From assembly GCA_035610835.1 (NCBI GenBank), contig CM069442.1, forward strand, positions 57,453,950-57,517,949: a stretch of 64,000 nucleotides of DNA, given 5' to 3'. A model generated the notes under the pieces. The model made no database searches and had not been told where the DNA came from. It saw only the letters and a list, made by a program, of their open reading frames with translations. This DNA comes from Ophiura sarsii. Taxonomy: Eukaryota > Echinodermata > Ophiuroidea > Amphilepidida > Ophiuridae. A program made the translations under genes and the position numbers. Below, one piece after another: positions 1-14,150 of the stretch (position 1 is the first letter of the stretch; the number at the start of each line of letters is the position of its first letter).

Positions 1-794
1 TAATTACCTATGATACACATACACCATTTCTTACAATTACACAATAACAATACACCATTGATCAAAGAAACTTAAGATGTCCACTGAAACAAACTTCATG
101 CAGTGTTGTTCTTAAAGTACCCTTTGTGATCTTAGTCTCTTTGCTCGTTTCTGATTGAATCATCCTCTATTATTGATAAAGATTATTGAAAAGTTTGATC
201 ACTTAAAAAGTCAGTTTGCAAAAAAATAATTTAATTGCCATGATGGATTTCTTTGGAAAGGTACTAGTTTCTGAAAATGATGGGTTCCTTGTCTTCATCT
301 CCATAAATTCCAGGACGATAGAACTGTCTTCTGAATTAATGTCAAGAACCTGCAAAGCAAAACAAAATAAACCCTATGGCTTAGTATCTTCATGGAACAT
401 TGTGTATTGATATTGGAGTAGATTATTTATTCATGTTGCACTTTTTGTGTTGCAGGAAAATATTTATATTAAAATCATGCTGGAGTATTTTATTTATTAT
501 TCATTTAACATGAAAAAGAATAGCAAAGGATAGAGAACTTAAATGATTTACAATTATTTGTTTTATTTATAGTAAATAAAACTAAAATAAGGGAATGTTT
601 ATTGCGAATTCAGTGAAATGCTAATGGAAATGGTGTCCATGTAGCATTGTGTATTAATATATTTCATTAGATATACATCTCTCATAATATGCCTTTTTCT
701 GTAAAGTGTAGTAAAATGTAGGCAATGTTTTGAATGTTTTGGGTGATGGATAATTTCGAATGGGGTAATTGTTTTAGTCTAATTAGGCCAATTT

Positions 795-835
795 TATGAA
801 ATGCTACATGGACATGGTGTCCATGTAGCATCGTA
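795..835. repeat. Perfect hairpin ATGCTACATGGACA / TGTCCATGTAGCAT
   Basis: The two 14-nt arms are nearly adjacent. It is the cleanest member of a family of related inverted repeats in the first 5.5 kb; a degenerate relative lies at 612-652. Confidence 0.6.
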
Positions 836-3800
836 CTGGTAAGCTATATTATTAACATTAAAAGAGCAAAAACTAATTCATTATTAACTTCAAAGTTTAT
901 TAATGATGTGATTCTACAAAAAAATTACAATTTCAACGAACTATAACGATACCCAATGCAAAATATTGCCCATGCTATGCCCGATGCTGCATGGACGCCA
1001 AATTATTATGGCGTCCGTGACTCAAAATTAATATCATAACATGAAAAGAAATTCTGATTCAGTGTTTCCCTTTCAATAAAAATGCATTAATAAATACAGA
1101 CATACAAGCAACATTAAGAAATAATTACAATCGCACTTACCATTCACAAAACTATCCAATGTTTACATTTTGATGCTACATAAAAGTCCCGATGCTACAA
1201 CGGGACACCAGCGACTGAAACCTTGATAAAACGAGAGCATCAATGATGCAGAAGCTCACTACAGCTGAGAATTTGCGAAAATTCATAACTCATAACACAT
1301 GTCTATATATAAACCACTATAATCTGTCCAGCATATAACAAATGATGCAAAGCTCGAATACATATTATACCTTACATGAAACAAGCATTATATATATATT
1401 ATTATACATTCACCGTTCACCGTGTAAGCACATTTGCCCTTCTATATGCTTCGGTTGAGATTTCATAAGATCAAGAAATAGTCTCTTTCTGGTATTAAAA
1501 CAAAATATTGCCAAACACCTTGGATATTAAATGGTGCGACCTAATGGTAGATGATTGTTCTCTTTTGTAATGTGTGAAGGTTCAATAAATAATATGTACA
1601 GAGATGAATAACTTGGGTACATAACAATGGCAAAATACAACACCTATTTTATGAAAATATGCATCATTTAATGAAAATAATAATATGTGTACAGGTCACC
1701 AAACTCCCATGGCCCCTGGATCTTAGGCCAAGTAAAAATAAAACTAGTTTCTCGTGCTAACTTTTTGAAAAAAGGAAGATGAGGGCATTTTTTTTCTTCT
1801 TCCCAAAATGGCGAATGCCCCTTTTTCGAAAACTGGTTTCGCTTTTTCCAACATGGTGGAAATGTTTTTGCTTCAAAATGGCCGCCACTTTTCTAAGACT
1901 AGCTTTATAACCTTAAAATGGATACATACTGGAAACTGCTCGCGATATTTTGCATGTTTATTTTAATATAACTCAAGGATTTATTCTCTATTTTTTCTCT
2001 TTCAGGAATACAAAGCTAAACAAGAAAAGATGTGTATTCTAGATTTACAAACTATCAGTGTGATCTCGGGAATATCTTGATAAATAAATCAGTTCCAGCC
2101 AAAAAACGACAAACAAATGTCCCGAAGACCACACTGGTATTTTAAAACACCAGTTTTACCCACGGTTTATTTATATCATCTGATGATACAGTTTAATTTT
2201 TATCATGTTTTGATAATTAACAGTTTGCCTGTTATATTGTTCTTTGATTTTAACAGGTTTTTTTAAAATATTGACACGTTCTCCATTTACAACATCAGTG
2301 TGATCTTGAGAACATTAAAAAAAGAAAAATTAAAAAAATTAAAAAAATTGAAGAAAAAAAACTATTTTTTGACGCGGCGGCCAAAATGGATGCGCACGCG
2401 CGGTGAAGAGAAACTACTTTTTTTTTATTATTTGGCCTTGTAAATGGTGCGCCACTTTGACTTTGGTAATGCCACAAAAACCAGTTGGCGAATTGGCGTT
2501 CTCTTCTGGATGGTTCAATAAGTAACAATAACATTTACCGAGGTGATTGGTTTAGGGGAATATTGAGAATAAGATAGGCTTTCCTCTGATATCAAAATAG
2601 TACTACTACATAGTTAACCATACATAGCCTATAGGCATAGGCTGGGATTTTCGGGAATTAGTGCTCCTGGGACTCGATTTTGTTTTTTCGGGCGGGACTC
2701 GGGATTTACGAAAATTGATAGTCCAGATTTTCGAGGAAGTGAAAACGCAATAAAATATACTAAATATCCACCAAAGTGTACTGTACTGTAGATATGTAAT
2801 TCTGTTCTCTGTGTTGTCTTCATTCATGCATTTATTATTGTCACATCTGCACCGGTTTTAATCAGCTTCCGGACATTAACATTACATATTAAATTCGCGA
2901 CTCGTTCAAGATTTACCATCAGAATAATTTTGTGAACTACCAAAATGCATAAAACTTTCATAAGTGCAACCAAATGTGCACAATGAAGCGAATTTTAGAG
3001 CAACATCGTGCGTATACGTAAACACACCGCTGGCGATGTGAGCGGCGCCATACTCTTGGGTTCCTTTTTTAGTAGGAGAACCGTATGAGGAACAGGCGGG
3101 GTTGGACGATGATGTATCATTTATTTTAAAGACCCCTTTTCATTTTATATTTGGTTTATTTTGTACTCACGTCTAGGCTATATCAGCCTTTCGACTCACT
3201 CGTAGTCATTTTTTATCTGCGAACGTTTTCAGTATTTTACTTTTACTGTAAATTAACGATATTGAAAGCTTAACAGTGGAAAGAAGTTCCACAAACGCAG
3301 TAGCGTGTGCGCGAGTATACACGGACACCAACAAGATTCATGGGGTCATCGCGGACCAATCGGAGTCGTTGGATCAGATCAGCTGTCAGATTTGTTTACC
3401 ATTTTAAATGATCAATATTCATGAATACGATGCATAATTAATTAAATGTTACCATATATGGCAAGATCATGACTCACGATTCGAACGATACCAAATTTAT
3501 TTATAGGTAAGTCAGTGCGTAGTGTCACCTATCTATGGAAAATACGATGTATTTGGAAGATAAATCACCACTTTAGGACACAGTTTGCCTCAATAAAGGC
3601 ATGATTTTTGTACTTCCTCCCTCATCAATAAATTTGATTTTGTTTAACTGAGGGTTAAAGTATATATTGAAGAATCAAAAAATGATGAAAAACAAAAATT
3701 GATATCCGCCAGATTTTTCACCCCCATTTCAACTTTGACGAGCTTTATCTCGAAATATCCTGTGCGACTTATGTCTGGTTTCGTCGGAGCGGGTCACATA

Positions 3801-5462
3801 TTATAATAATTATATCATGAATAATAATGATCTCCTAACCCTTCCTGTCGTGATTTCTGTAGTAAGCCAATCACAATGAGACAAACACGCATGTACATCA
3901 TGATACATGCATGCCGTGTGTTAATCAAATTTTATGTCATAGCGTTTTACACGTATTGTCAATACAGTTTTGACAATAAAGAAAATAACGAAAAATTTCC
4001 AAGTTTGTCGAATGGCAATCTAACTCATTTTATAACATATTCATGCGATCATATTGTTTCACCATCTCAATATACATTTTCCGACAAATACCACTTGCGT
4101 GACCAAGATAAAACCATGTTTCATAGTCGCACTTTCCCCTTGACCTTTACCGTGACCTTTCGCATCGAGTCGCTTTAGCTTACTTGTAGTAAGCTAACTA
4201 GTCCACATGTGGCAAATTCCAAACAAACCTGATAGCTATTGACCTCTATCCTTACAAAAAGAAATATGGAATGTTTTATTTATCTCCAGGGGGGGATTCC
4301 CACAAATTGCATAGGATGTTTATAACGATGCTACATTTTATGGTTAGGACACCATGCACACGGCACGGTATACTTTTTCATGAATATATGGAATGGTCTT
4401 CATGAAATTTATTCTCATTTGCAATAGTTTTCAATTGATAAATGCTCTTAATTTTGGAATATAATTTAAAAATGTATGATAGAGAACTACCCCCATTCAG
4501 CAATGAAAACTCCCGATGCACGAGGGACGATCGCCTATAGCTGCGTGCACTCTTTTTCCTGGTCAATGGACCGCGAACTCCCAAACGAATCACGTGAGGG
4601 CAGTATTTTATTTCAGGATGATCGCGTACCCAGTGACTTCATCAAGCTCTCTATGTTGGTTGATAAATGCATTTTATACCCGAGGATCGAGGTTATCTGT
4701 GTTTTTATTTATAGTTTCAATTTGTTCTAATATTTAACCAATAAATATCGAAAAAAGTAACAAAATCGGATGTAATTTGGGGGAGATATAACTTTTCATA
4801 AATGATGAAATTTTACGGACAAAATACTACATTTTCTTGATATTTCGAGCTCAAAATCATTTTATGCCCAAGAATGCCCAAAAATGTTATTGATGGAATC
4901 GCGAGTTTCGATGTTGCTCTACAATAAAATAGTAACACTGGATGGGGCAAACACGGGGAAAATAGTGTAATTTGATCGACATTTCATGTCTCTCTGACGG
5001 AGAACTTTATGATTTCACAATTTAGCCCTCCAAATTCTATAGAGAATTGCATAGGCTTTTTATGTTAAGATCAAATTCAATCTCAAATCACTAACAGCCC
5101 GATTTGTGTTTCAATAATTAAATGTCTTTTTCTTTTAGTTTCTTTTGGTTAATATAATAAATATAACACATTATCATGATAGAAATTTACGAAAATAATA
5201 ATAAAGGTGAAGTTATTTAGACTCGTTTAGCGTGGCATACTGTGTGTGCACGGCCTATGCAGTTACGCAGTAGTTGATTTTCACGCGTCAAGTAGTATCG
5301 ATTTCCAATTGTATACAAAGGAAATGCATGTTCAAGTGATTGCGTAGGGACTCAGAATCGATAGTTAATTTGGTAAATAAGTTGTTCAGTGTGAGTAATT
5401 TATTGATAATACAAAACTGTCAAATGAGGGCGTAGCGAACAAGATGCCCAATCAGTCCCTCG

Positions 5463-5508
5463 TGGATGCTACACGTGTATATTTTGTGGACACCGTGTGT
5501 AGCATCGG
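5463..5508. repeat. Hairpin GATGCTACACG ... GTGTGTAGCATC
   Basis: Inverted arms of about 11 nt separated by roughly 20 nt that include GGACACC, the same module as the hairpin near 795. It is probably a remnant of the same repeat family. Confidence 0.5.
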
Positions 5509-5520
5509 AAAGGCAATTTT

Positions 5521-8435
5521 CATGTTGCTTGGGGGAAAAATCAGTCCAGCGTGACGAGGTGTTTTGGTCAGTAAACTATGAATACATGTATCTTTTATTA
5601 ATCAAATCGATTTCCAAGCAATTCTATGATAGTTTTGCTTACATAAAACTCATATTAATTGTTGTGTTTTCCATGTCACGTTTTTTAGCAAAAATGGTCT
5701 TGGACACCACCTCATTTTTTATTTTTATTTTCTTCAAGGAAGGGTCAATTTTTTTTTTTTTTCATGGCTCAATACTATAACCTAGTACTGTTTTTGGACA
5801 CTAAAAAAATTTGATATACACATAGAGTAAAACAGTTTATAAGCTGCCTAAAGTACCAAATTCTACTATTTTAACAAATGCCCTAACTTCATGGAATGAG
5901 CCATATAGCAGTGCAATGACTAGTGATCATGACCATTTGCTATAGCCATAATGTTGCTTTGCCTTTCAGTAGAACTGTGTGCAAGTATTACTTTAACAGC
6001 ACCCTATTTAAATAACAAAACAAACCAAAGTAAAACCAAGGTCACATGTATGCTTTTATTTACAAACAATAAGAATCAACTATAATATATATAACCAATG
6101 AATAAATGATATGTCACTTCACTGCAGAATTACAATCATTTTTAATATAACTCATGCATGAAAAATGACTAAGCGACCACTTTCCCAGGTATGAATGCTT
6201 TATTAGGCCTCGATGTTTCAGTAAGCTCTTTAATGAACCCCAAGTTTAAATTATGACTCTCAAACAATGTTTGAGATTTTCAGTTGTACATGTATCAACA
6301 TGATACAGAAGAAAAAGACCTAGTCCAGACTATCCATCAAATAAACATTTACACATACTGATATGAATCAATGATAACAATGATCATGATGGACTTTGCT
6401 CACCCATTGTATATCTACATACCTGCATTGTACCTGATAAGTGAACTTGATCAATGGCAATATTTTGCTTCACGGCATACATGTGTAAGTGTGTATGAAA
6501 ACTTTATTTTAAAGCGTATCCATACCAGTTCAGAATAATAAGTGAATGTATATTGTTGCAGGCCAACATGTATCAGTTTCAAAACTTATACTGGCGTTTT
6601 GCAAACACTGGGTCGATCCAGAATGAGCAAGCTAATAATTTGAGTGTGTAAATGTTGTCAATTTCTTCTTGATATTTCATGATATTTCATGATATAACAG
6701 AGTGTACGTGTGCATATTCATTGTGTTAATTTCATGTCGGAAATCCATCTATAAAATTACAATGCTTCTATTAATTTTACCTTGTATGCTTCTAGGTAAA
6801 TTTGGATTGCCCAATAATTTGCTACTATTGCTTCAATTTCACCTAAGGAGGTGGTCATTCTTTTTGGTAAAGGGGCATCCTAAATATGGCATTAACCGTC
6901 ACCATTTTTATGACCCCCTAAATATAAATGAAAGTGATTATACTTATGACCCCCCCCCCCCCCCCTACTTGATGTTATTCATTTTATCCCCCCCCCCCCC
7001 CCCCCCACACACACACAAATCTAGTATGTCTATTGTACAATTATTATAGAAGTATCTGAAAAGAACAAATAAATGGCTAATTTCTCTCATTCTCTCGCAT
7101 GTAACCTACTATACTACCCCCTGTGATCGATGCCCCGTCAATGGAAATTAATTAAAAGTTGAAACCTATAAATAAAATAATGAAATCAAAACACAATTAA
7201 CTAAAAACCTGTCGTGTCATATGCTTGTACTTGTAGTGTTTATTGAACTCCATTGTCTATTTTACCAATTGTACTGTTTATTATTCTATCGTGACCTTTA
7301 CATTCTTTACCAGTGTTGAGAACAATCCATTCAACCATGTTTTCAAATTTTGTGTGTGATATAGTTGCGGTTACGGTCTATACTTTTACTGTACATGTAC
7401 ATGTACATCAATACAATGATCAAACCACCACCAACGATTGCAAATTATCATTGCATGATAGTTACACCACTTTGATACCTGAAATATCCTACATATAAGG
7501 CTATAGCCCCTATGCTCACCATACCCATTGTCATTTTTTACTTCAAAAGGGTGTGCAGACTGTGCACCCATGTACATTTACCATACCCATTAGTCACACA
7601 TGATAGCCAGAACCCCAGGAACTGATATCCCATGATATTTGGCCATTTTCAGCGTGACAGACAGGACAAAATGATACTCTTTTTTTTTTGAAGGCCTGTA
7701 AACAAATATGTGTAAGGTTTAAGCTTTTAAGTCAAGTATTATGTCATTGTAAAAACTCTATATTTTAGTTTAAAAAACAATCCATGAAACTAGAGGATTC
7801 GGTGGCTGTACAGCAACCAAATGAAATCAGCATGACAGACGGGACTCACATTTTTTCTTTCCACTTTCTTCCTTTTTCTTTCCACTTTCTTCCTTTCTTT
7901 CCCCTTCCTTTCTCTTTTCTTCTTTCCCCTTCCTTTCTCTTTTCTTCCTTCCTTTTCTTTTCCCCCTTCCCTTCCCCTTTCTTTTTTTCCTCCGAAAATC
8001 GTGGGGGGGGGGGGGGGAGGGGGGAGACGTGCCCCTATGACGCTACGCCACTGGCTATGGACTATAAAATACACGGAAATTTGATAAGGAATTCAAATAT
8101 GGACTTACTTTTTCAGTTGGGGTTATAGGGCTAAAATGTTTCAGTTCAAAATATGTTGAATTGTAGAAAAAAAATAACATAATTTGGAACACCCTGTATT
8201 CTGAGATTAACAAACAACTGTGATTTTTCTTTCTCCAAAGTCAGTAGGCTTCCCCCATCCTCTAACCATATAAACATTGTTTACTTTCAGTTTATTACTG
8301 TAAGTTAGTAATTTAAGCAATGCATTAAGTAGCCCACTTTTTATCCGGAATTTATCTTTTATCATAACAATTAGGAAAATCAAATCCTTACGATATTAAT
8401 AGTCTAGTCTGGTTACTAATTATTCGCGTATCGTA
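5521..8435. other. Non-coding stretch with homopolymers and a polypyrimidine tract
   Basis: No gene is seen. Two C-runs (about 6951-6965 and 6991-7006), a CT-rich tract at 7855-7990 and a G-run near 8003-8018 explain the short low-complexity ORFs. The CT/GA tract could form triplex DNA and the G-run a quadruplex; both are inferences. Confidence 0.5.
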
Positions 8436-8439
8436 TTAA

Positions 8440-8785
8440 AGGTATATGACCCGATCACTTTTTTGGGGCTATGATTTTTTTTTCACATCAAGATATTTTG
8501 GTATCAGTAGAATCTCCATATTTTTCTCATTATGTTTGTAAAATATTAGGGGCCAGAAATGTTTCATTTGGAAATTATAGGCTAAAATGTGGTGAATTAC
8601 TGCCAAAGGTGGTTAACCACCAACCAGTCTGTGTACTACTCAATGGGCACATGTCTTTTGACCTTGCGCTTCTAAAAATAGAACCATTTGAGTTATGCAA
8701 CTCAAACTTTAGAATGCAACAATTTTAAGGATGACCTTTCATGTAAAATAGAAAACATCAAGTTGAAAAATTGGGTCATCTACCT
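8440..8785. mobile_element. TTAA-flanked MITE, copy A (346 bp)
   Basis: The termini are AGGTATATGACCCGATCAC on the left and GGGTCATCTACCT on the right, flanked on both sides by TTAA (8436-8439 and 8786-8789). A second copy of exactly 346 bp lies at 10750-11095. No transposase ORF is present. TTAA target duplications suggest a piggyBac- or Kolobok-mobilised element. Confidence 0.8.
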
Positions 8786-9422
8786 TTAAATTATCTAATT
8801 AACGAACTCAAATTAGGGGTAAGCTTTAGAATACCCTACCATTTGTATTCCTCACTATGGGTCGTTCTTTAAAAGTCCCCATTGAAGACATGCAGTGGTA
8901 GGGTATATACTAAAGGAACTCCAAAATTGGGGGTTGGTTATAAAACCTCCTGATATTTGAAGAAAAAAATCTGTATATTAAAAAATAAATATTTTAAGTA
9001 ATGATTTCTAATAATAAACTACAGAGGACAAACAACGGCGAATCCAGCCCTCCCTGGCTGTGGCTGATATGACTTGGAAATTATGTAATTACATTGTAGC
9101 ACCGACCGCGACACTCATCGATAGCTTTAAAATTAGCGGATCGGTTTGCTAGGTTGAAGTGAAAGTTTAACGATCAGCGTGTTAAAGGCGTTTGTGTGAC
9201 AACAAAAGACAATCGTTGTCTTTTGTATCTATATAAAAATATCAATGGTACTGTAACAAATTGCTAGGTAGCGTGTAGCTTGTTTACGGTGGCTAAATCA
9301 AGAGATGAACTAAACAAAACAAATACAGATGACGACACAGGCAAATACAAACCAAAAAGATATAGTTCTTTTGCATGGCGGCAACAAGTAGATCAATGTT
9401 TAATTCAATCAAACATGTATAA
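8786..9422. other. No recognisable feature
   Basis: AT-rich DNA between two MITEs. No coding exon, RNA gene or repeat unit could be supported here. Confidence 0.5.
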
Positions 9423-10239
9423 GGCCATCTGCAATTAATTCTTAGTTTCCTGTTGGCGGGCGGGTTGAATTGGCTGCCGGGTCAAATAATTCATTATTTT
9501 ATTATAATTCATTAAATGTAAATACACTGCATTTTTGCATCAAAAAATAAATGTTTTCCTTCGATCGTACTTTGCTAACTTGGGGAATTACTTATCGATG
9601 TAAACAAGCATTAACCTTTTCGACAATCTGCTTTGAACAACGTAATAATGCGCTTTACTTCTCAACACGTGCGCGAGAGACTTTTGCATGCCCCAACTGA
9701 GGTTAATAATATGATATTTCTTTTCTGTTCCACACGGTTCCCAGTGTGTTATTTTTACCATGTTACGCTATCGTAATAATTACGGTTTTTGGTACCACCA
9801 ACAAACCAACCAACCACATGGAATGACGTAACCGAAAATACTGCGCTGTTGTTGATGAGTGGAAACAAACTTTTAGGCGTAAACAAAAATCAAAACGGCA
9901 GAAATTAAAATTGGAATAATTATAATGACAATGAATTATGAAACCTCTCTACCAGGGATAACTTTCAAAATTAATATGTTGTCACGCAGAAGAAAATTGG
10001 ACTATTAAACAGAGAAATCATGTTTTTTTCCGGTGCCTATACGATGTATTACATGATCAAAGCATTAGCCCATTTTTATGTACATCCTGGTATTCAAACC
10101 GCTCAAATATTGGAAGTTTATATTAATTTGGAAGTCAATAATGAATTGACACAAAGCAATGACTAATGAATAATGAATTCTCACATGGTTCCAGTTTTAA
10201 AATCTCCAACAGGAAACTAAGAATTCATTGCAGATGGCC
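9423..10239. mobile_element. Harbinger-like MITE with TAA target duplication (817 bp)
   Basis: Terminal inverted repeats start GGCCATCTGCAATTAATTCT on the left and, read from the other strand, GGCCATCTGCAATGAATTCT on the right; they extend through TTAGTTTCCTGTTGG. Both sides are flanked by TAA, fitting the 3-bp TWA duplication of PIF/Harbinger. The TIR resembles that of the element at 15429-16953 (GGC...AATTxTTAGTTTCC). There is no transposase. Confidence 0.75.
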
Positions 10240-10749
10240 TAATGAAATCCTAAAAATACAGAGACAGCTGCTAAACTGAATGGTCATAGTCCTAAACGGT
10301 CGGCTATGTTACCCGTAAAATAAAACACGTCTGATCATAACAAAAGGTAAAACAAAAATGCTCGCATCCGTCGCCATATGCGTCGACCATAAGGGCGCCA
10401 CACACGGCAGTCAACGCGAGCTGTCGCTGGCGATGCAATGCATCGCCGGTGGGCGACGCAGGACACGCGAAAATGCATCGCCCATCCAGACCTCCAATCT
10501 ACTCTAGCCACTTCTATGCCGCTATTGCGTACCATGAGAAGAGGCTATACTAGGTCGGAGCACTAGAGGGGAAACATACAGGACAATTTCGATCGTAAAT
10601 AGCGCTAATTTCAAGATAAAAAGAATAAAAGATCGAAAGATATAAGATTAATCCCAGCGCGCAGTATGTCAGCCCAGAGTAACATAGCAGTAGGTCGAAG
10701 ATAAATTGGCACAAGTCAACTCGTCCGTCAGCATAATCATTTGTATTAA

Positions 10750-11095
10750 AGGTAGATGACCCGATCACATTTTCGTAACACAGAATTATTTCAAACATAC
10801 AGAGATTTTCATATCATATGAAAGCTCATATTTTTTCTCATCAACATACTGAAATTTGACGGCCTAAATCGGTATAATTACGGAGAAATCGATGAAATAA
10901 CGTCGAATTACCGCGAATGGTGGTAACCACCGATATAGTTTGTGTACTACTCAATGGGTACAGTTCACAGCATCTTGTGCGTCTAAAATAAGAACCATTA
11001 GAGCTATGCAACTCAAACTTTGGAACACAACTTTTTTAGGAATGACCATTCATGTAGAATAGAAAACTTCAAGTTGAAAATCGGAACATCTACCT
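10750..11095. mobile_element. TTAA-flanked MITE, copy B (346 bp)
   Basis: The termini are AGGTAGATGACCCGATCAC and GGAACATCTACCT, between TTAA at 10746-10749 and 11096-11099. It matches copy A (8440-8785) along its length, including GTGTACTACTCAATGGG and GAGYTATGCAACTCAAACTT. Equal lengths despite substitutions point to few indels since they diverged. Confidence 0.8.
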
Positions 11096-11099
11096 TTAA

Positions 11100-13616
11100 T
11101 CAAGGTATAAAAGTTTAGAGTAACAATCAGGTGAGGGCAGTTAAGGCTCAGGTAGGGATGTTCATATTTTTTTTAGAAATGTTGAATTTAAATGTTATTA
11201 GTATTGATGGAACGATCATGTAATCCCCTTTAAAATGAGTGCTTGATGAGTTAACTAGGTAAAGTATAAGTGAAGTTATGGAGAAAAATGTGCTGTAAAA
11301 TTGATGGTTTTTATAAGTGTTTCAATGCAAAAACTTTGATTCATTATATATGCCATGTTTAATGATGAACCATTGTCAGCCCAAAAGGGCTCAATATTTT
11401 TTTAACCCAAAGTAGCCCAAAAGACTCTCAAACCAAACCTTCCTATTCACGAAATACCCATTGTTACAATGTATTCCCCTACCCCAAACATAAATCCTAC
11501 AATAGTTTTAAAATAAAAAACAAATATTAAAAAATAATTGGAAGATTTTTAAAAAGTAATTTAAAGTATTTGTTGGGCTTTTACACCTTCCCAGACCCCC
11601 TTCCACCTCCCCAGACACCCCTTCCACCTCCCCGGGTCCCCTCTTCCCCAACCCCTCGCCCATAAAACTATACAAATCAAAACAAAACAAATCCTGACTG
11701 CGCGATCTTGAAAGCACGTGCTCCTGATCAACAGATTCATCAACACGGCAATACCGTTTTGCCGGCAAACATGCGCCAATCTATTTCGCCCAACACAGAA
11801 ATGAGACGCAAGGATCGGGTTTACACATGTGGATCGACAATTTTTTTCGTCAAACCGGTTTAGCTAAGGGTTCAAGTTTAGACAAAACGATGGACATTTT
11901 TAGGTTAAATATAGTATCAGGATGCAACAACCGTTTTTACTGGTTGATCCATTCAGGTAGTAAAAAGATATTTGAAAAATTGATTCATAATATGGATGTC
12001 AAATTCGGAAGGGTTACGACTGGTTTAGCACGCGCGATTTACGATCAAAATACTCTATTACATCGACGATATTCTGGAATAATATTTGTTTAATCGTCTC
12101 TCGGAAGGGTTTTTAATATTAAATATGAACGTATTTCGACTAGAAAGTACAAAATATTCAGCTTTACCTTCATTTGAAACCAGGCCTCGTCCACTCCCGC
12201 GAGTGTCGCCGTATTTGGGCCAGATGAGGTAGCAACACTTTCCAACATTTTGGTATACGATGAAGTGCGCCGCTCGAAAATACGAAACTGGACAACCCTA
12301 GCTCAGGCGTTACACTACCCCCACCGAATAAAAAGGATTTGTCCTCAAATCAAAAATCAACAGATCATTAAAAAAATTCCTAAAGTAAAGGCTCAGGCGT
12401 TACAGTCAGTACAGTACGTTCATCCAGGTATTATTACCAGGTTTGAACGTCTGTTAGTGTTGTATAAAACTTGTGGCCTAGTCATCTTTATCAATCTATA
12501 TTCTTTAACATTTTCACTAATAATATAAGGTATTTTATACAAATAAGGTTGGTAATATAATTGTGATATACTTAGATTATAAGTAAATGTTTTTGTTTGA
12601 AAACATCGATCGATCGCAAAAAATGGGGAAACCCCAAAAGGCAAAAGACATGCTCATTCATATTCACACTCAGGCTGCAGCGCAGGGTGGACCAAAATGG
12701 AGACATATTCCCATCAAAACTAATATGAAAAAAGCACGGTATAAATCCAAAACAAAGTTCAAACACACTCGACACTATTACTTACCTTTTAGCATCCTTC
12801 GAATCTGCTAAAGATCGCCCTAAAATGTCAGGAAAAACCGAAAAGTAACCAACATTCTCTACAACCTACGCCATTTCTCTATCTCAAAGGGGCTTTTTGG
12901 CAGTGATTCTACACTGCCTCGAGGAAAGTTTTAGGTATTTTTATCAAACTATATTTTATTCATATAAGATTTACACTAATATTTGAGTATTGCATTTGAA
13001 AAAGGGTTGGTAATATTATTTACTCCAAGTTTAATGACAAAATATGGAAAAGTAAATGTTTTATTTCAAATTTATATATTTTCCTAAATTAAACCAGGAT
13101 GTGTAGTCTGATGCAAATTCAAGGAGGTATAGAGTGTTTTTTTAAAATTCATAACTTGAGTTATTTCAATTGGTTTTGAATAAAATTAACCTCAATAAGC
13201 AAATTGTATTTGATTTTGACTCTGCTAAAATTCAAAAGTTGCAAAATTAAAGTGACTTTGCTTTTATTTTGATATAAAAGGGTAGCATTATATTAATTGA
13301 GACACCACCTGAATTATAAACCTACCTACTAAAATAATGAACTCTTCCAATTAGAGGGGAAACGAAGGGGAATCCCCGGCTCTGATTTCTATGAACATAG
13401 CGCTTGAGTGAACTAAAGTTCAGAGTTCATTCTGTCAATTACTGAAAAAGCCAAAGGTAAAATTAGTAATTTCGATTAAAGTATTAAGCTTGATGCTATT
13501 TTCATATATTCATATCTATATTAGTTTCATTATTATAACGTGTGATATTAAAGTTCGCAGTGTTGATAGGCATACACTAGTTAGTATTAAAATTACACTT
13601 ACACTTTAGATTTGAT
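11100..13616. other. No recognisable gene
   Basis: Several short ORFs occur (for example on + at 11827 and 12587), but none resembles a known family or has convincing exon borders. There is a CCCCTTCCACCT-type C-rich patch near 11580-11660. The function is unknown. Confidence 0.4.
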
Positions 13617-13847
13617 TTGATAAAATTAAAAAATGCCATGGCCCATGGCCATGCCTGCCTTTCTGCTTTTGACATGTTGATGTTTGAGTATTCAATTTCA
13701 TCAGTATTTATGATTTCATGGACATGGACTGGAGTAAATTATATTATAGGCTTAGGAATTCAATACAGTTTCGGAGTTGTATATCTTGAATCGACAATGG
13801 TAAGACAGGTTTATTTTGCTTTAGGGAATTTATTCAATCAATTTTGA
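13617..13847 (+). pseudogene. Weak monocarboxylate-transporter-like exon fragment
   Basis: The 76-residue translation is hydrophobic and includes GIQYSFGVVYLES, resembling the first transmembrane segment of SLC16 transporters (SFGVxxxE). A plausible donor, CAATG|GTAAGAC, follows GTATATCTTGAATCG, and an acceptor-like ATTATAG lies about 55 bp upstream. No further transporter exons were seen on either side, so it is either an isolated remnant or chance resemblance. Confidence 0.2.
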
Positions 13848-14150
13848 ACATCCCCATCAGAGTCGAAACTTTCCTAGATTTTGCTGAATTTGTGGGTGTT
13901 TTTTTAAAGAAATATACCATTGAAATTGATGGTGTATTCTGAAGTGAATTACAAAACGCTGATATTTTGATATAAACATGATAAAAGGGCAGCTAAGCTG
14001 CCCGAGCAAAATAAACCCGTCTTACCGTTGCCGAATCAACATTACAGAATCGCTCCAACATAAAGCTCCCATAGCAAAATATAGCAATTTACCCGGAGAT
14101 CTCTGGGAGAGCTCCCGGTATTTTCACATGCAAATTAGGTAGTCCCCAGA

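Larger units (their letters stand above)
1..5520. other. AT-rich non-coding stretch with dispersed hairpins
   Basis: No ORF here resembles a known protein or shows exon-like conservation. The sequence is AT-rich and carries at least five short inverted repeats built around GATGCTACA and GGACACC, near 617, 798, 980, 1174, 4328 and 5465. A coding role for the short ORFs is not supported. Confidence 0.5.

Noticed and set aside
7784..8128. 114-codon + ORF and 94-codon minus ORF
   Set aside because: Translations of a CT/GA-rich tract and a G-run; low complexity only.
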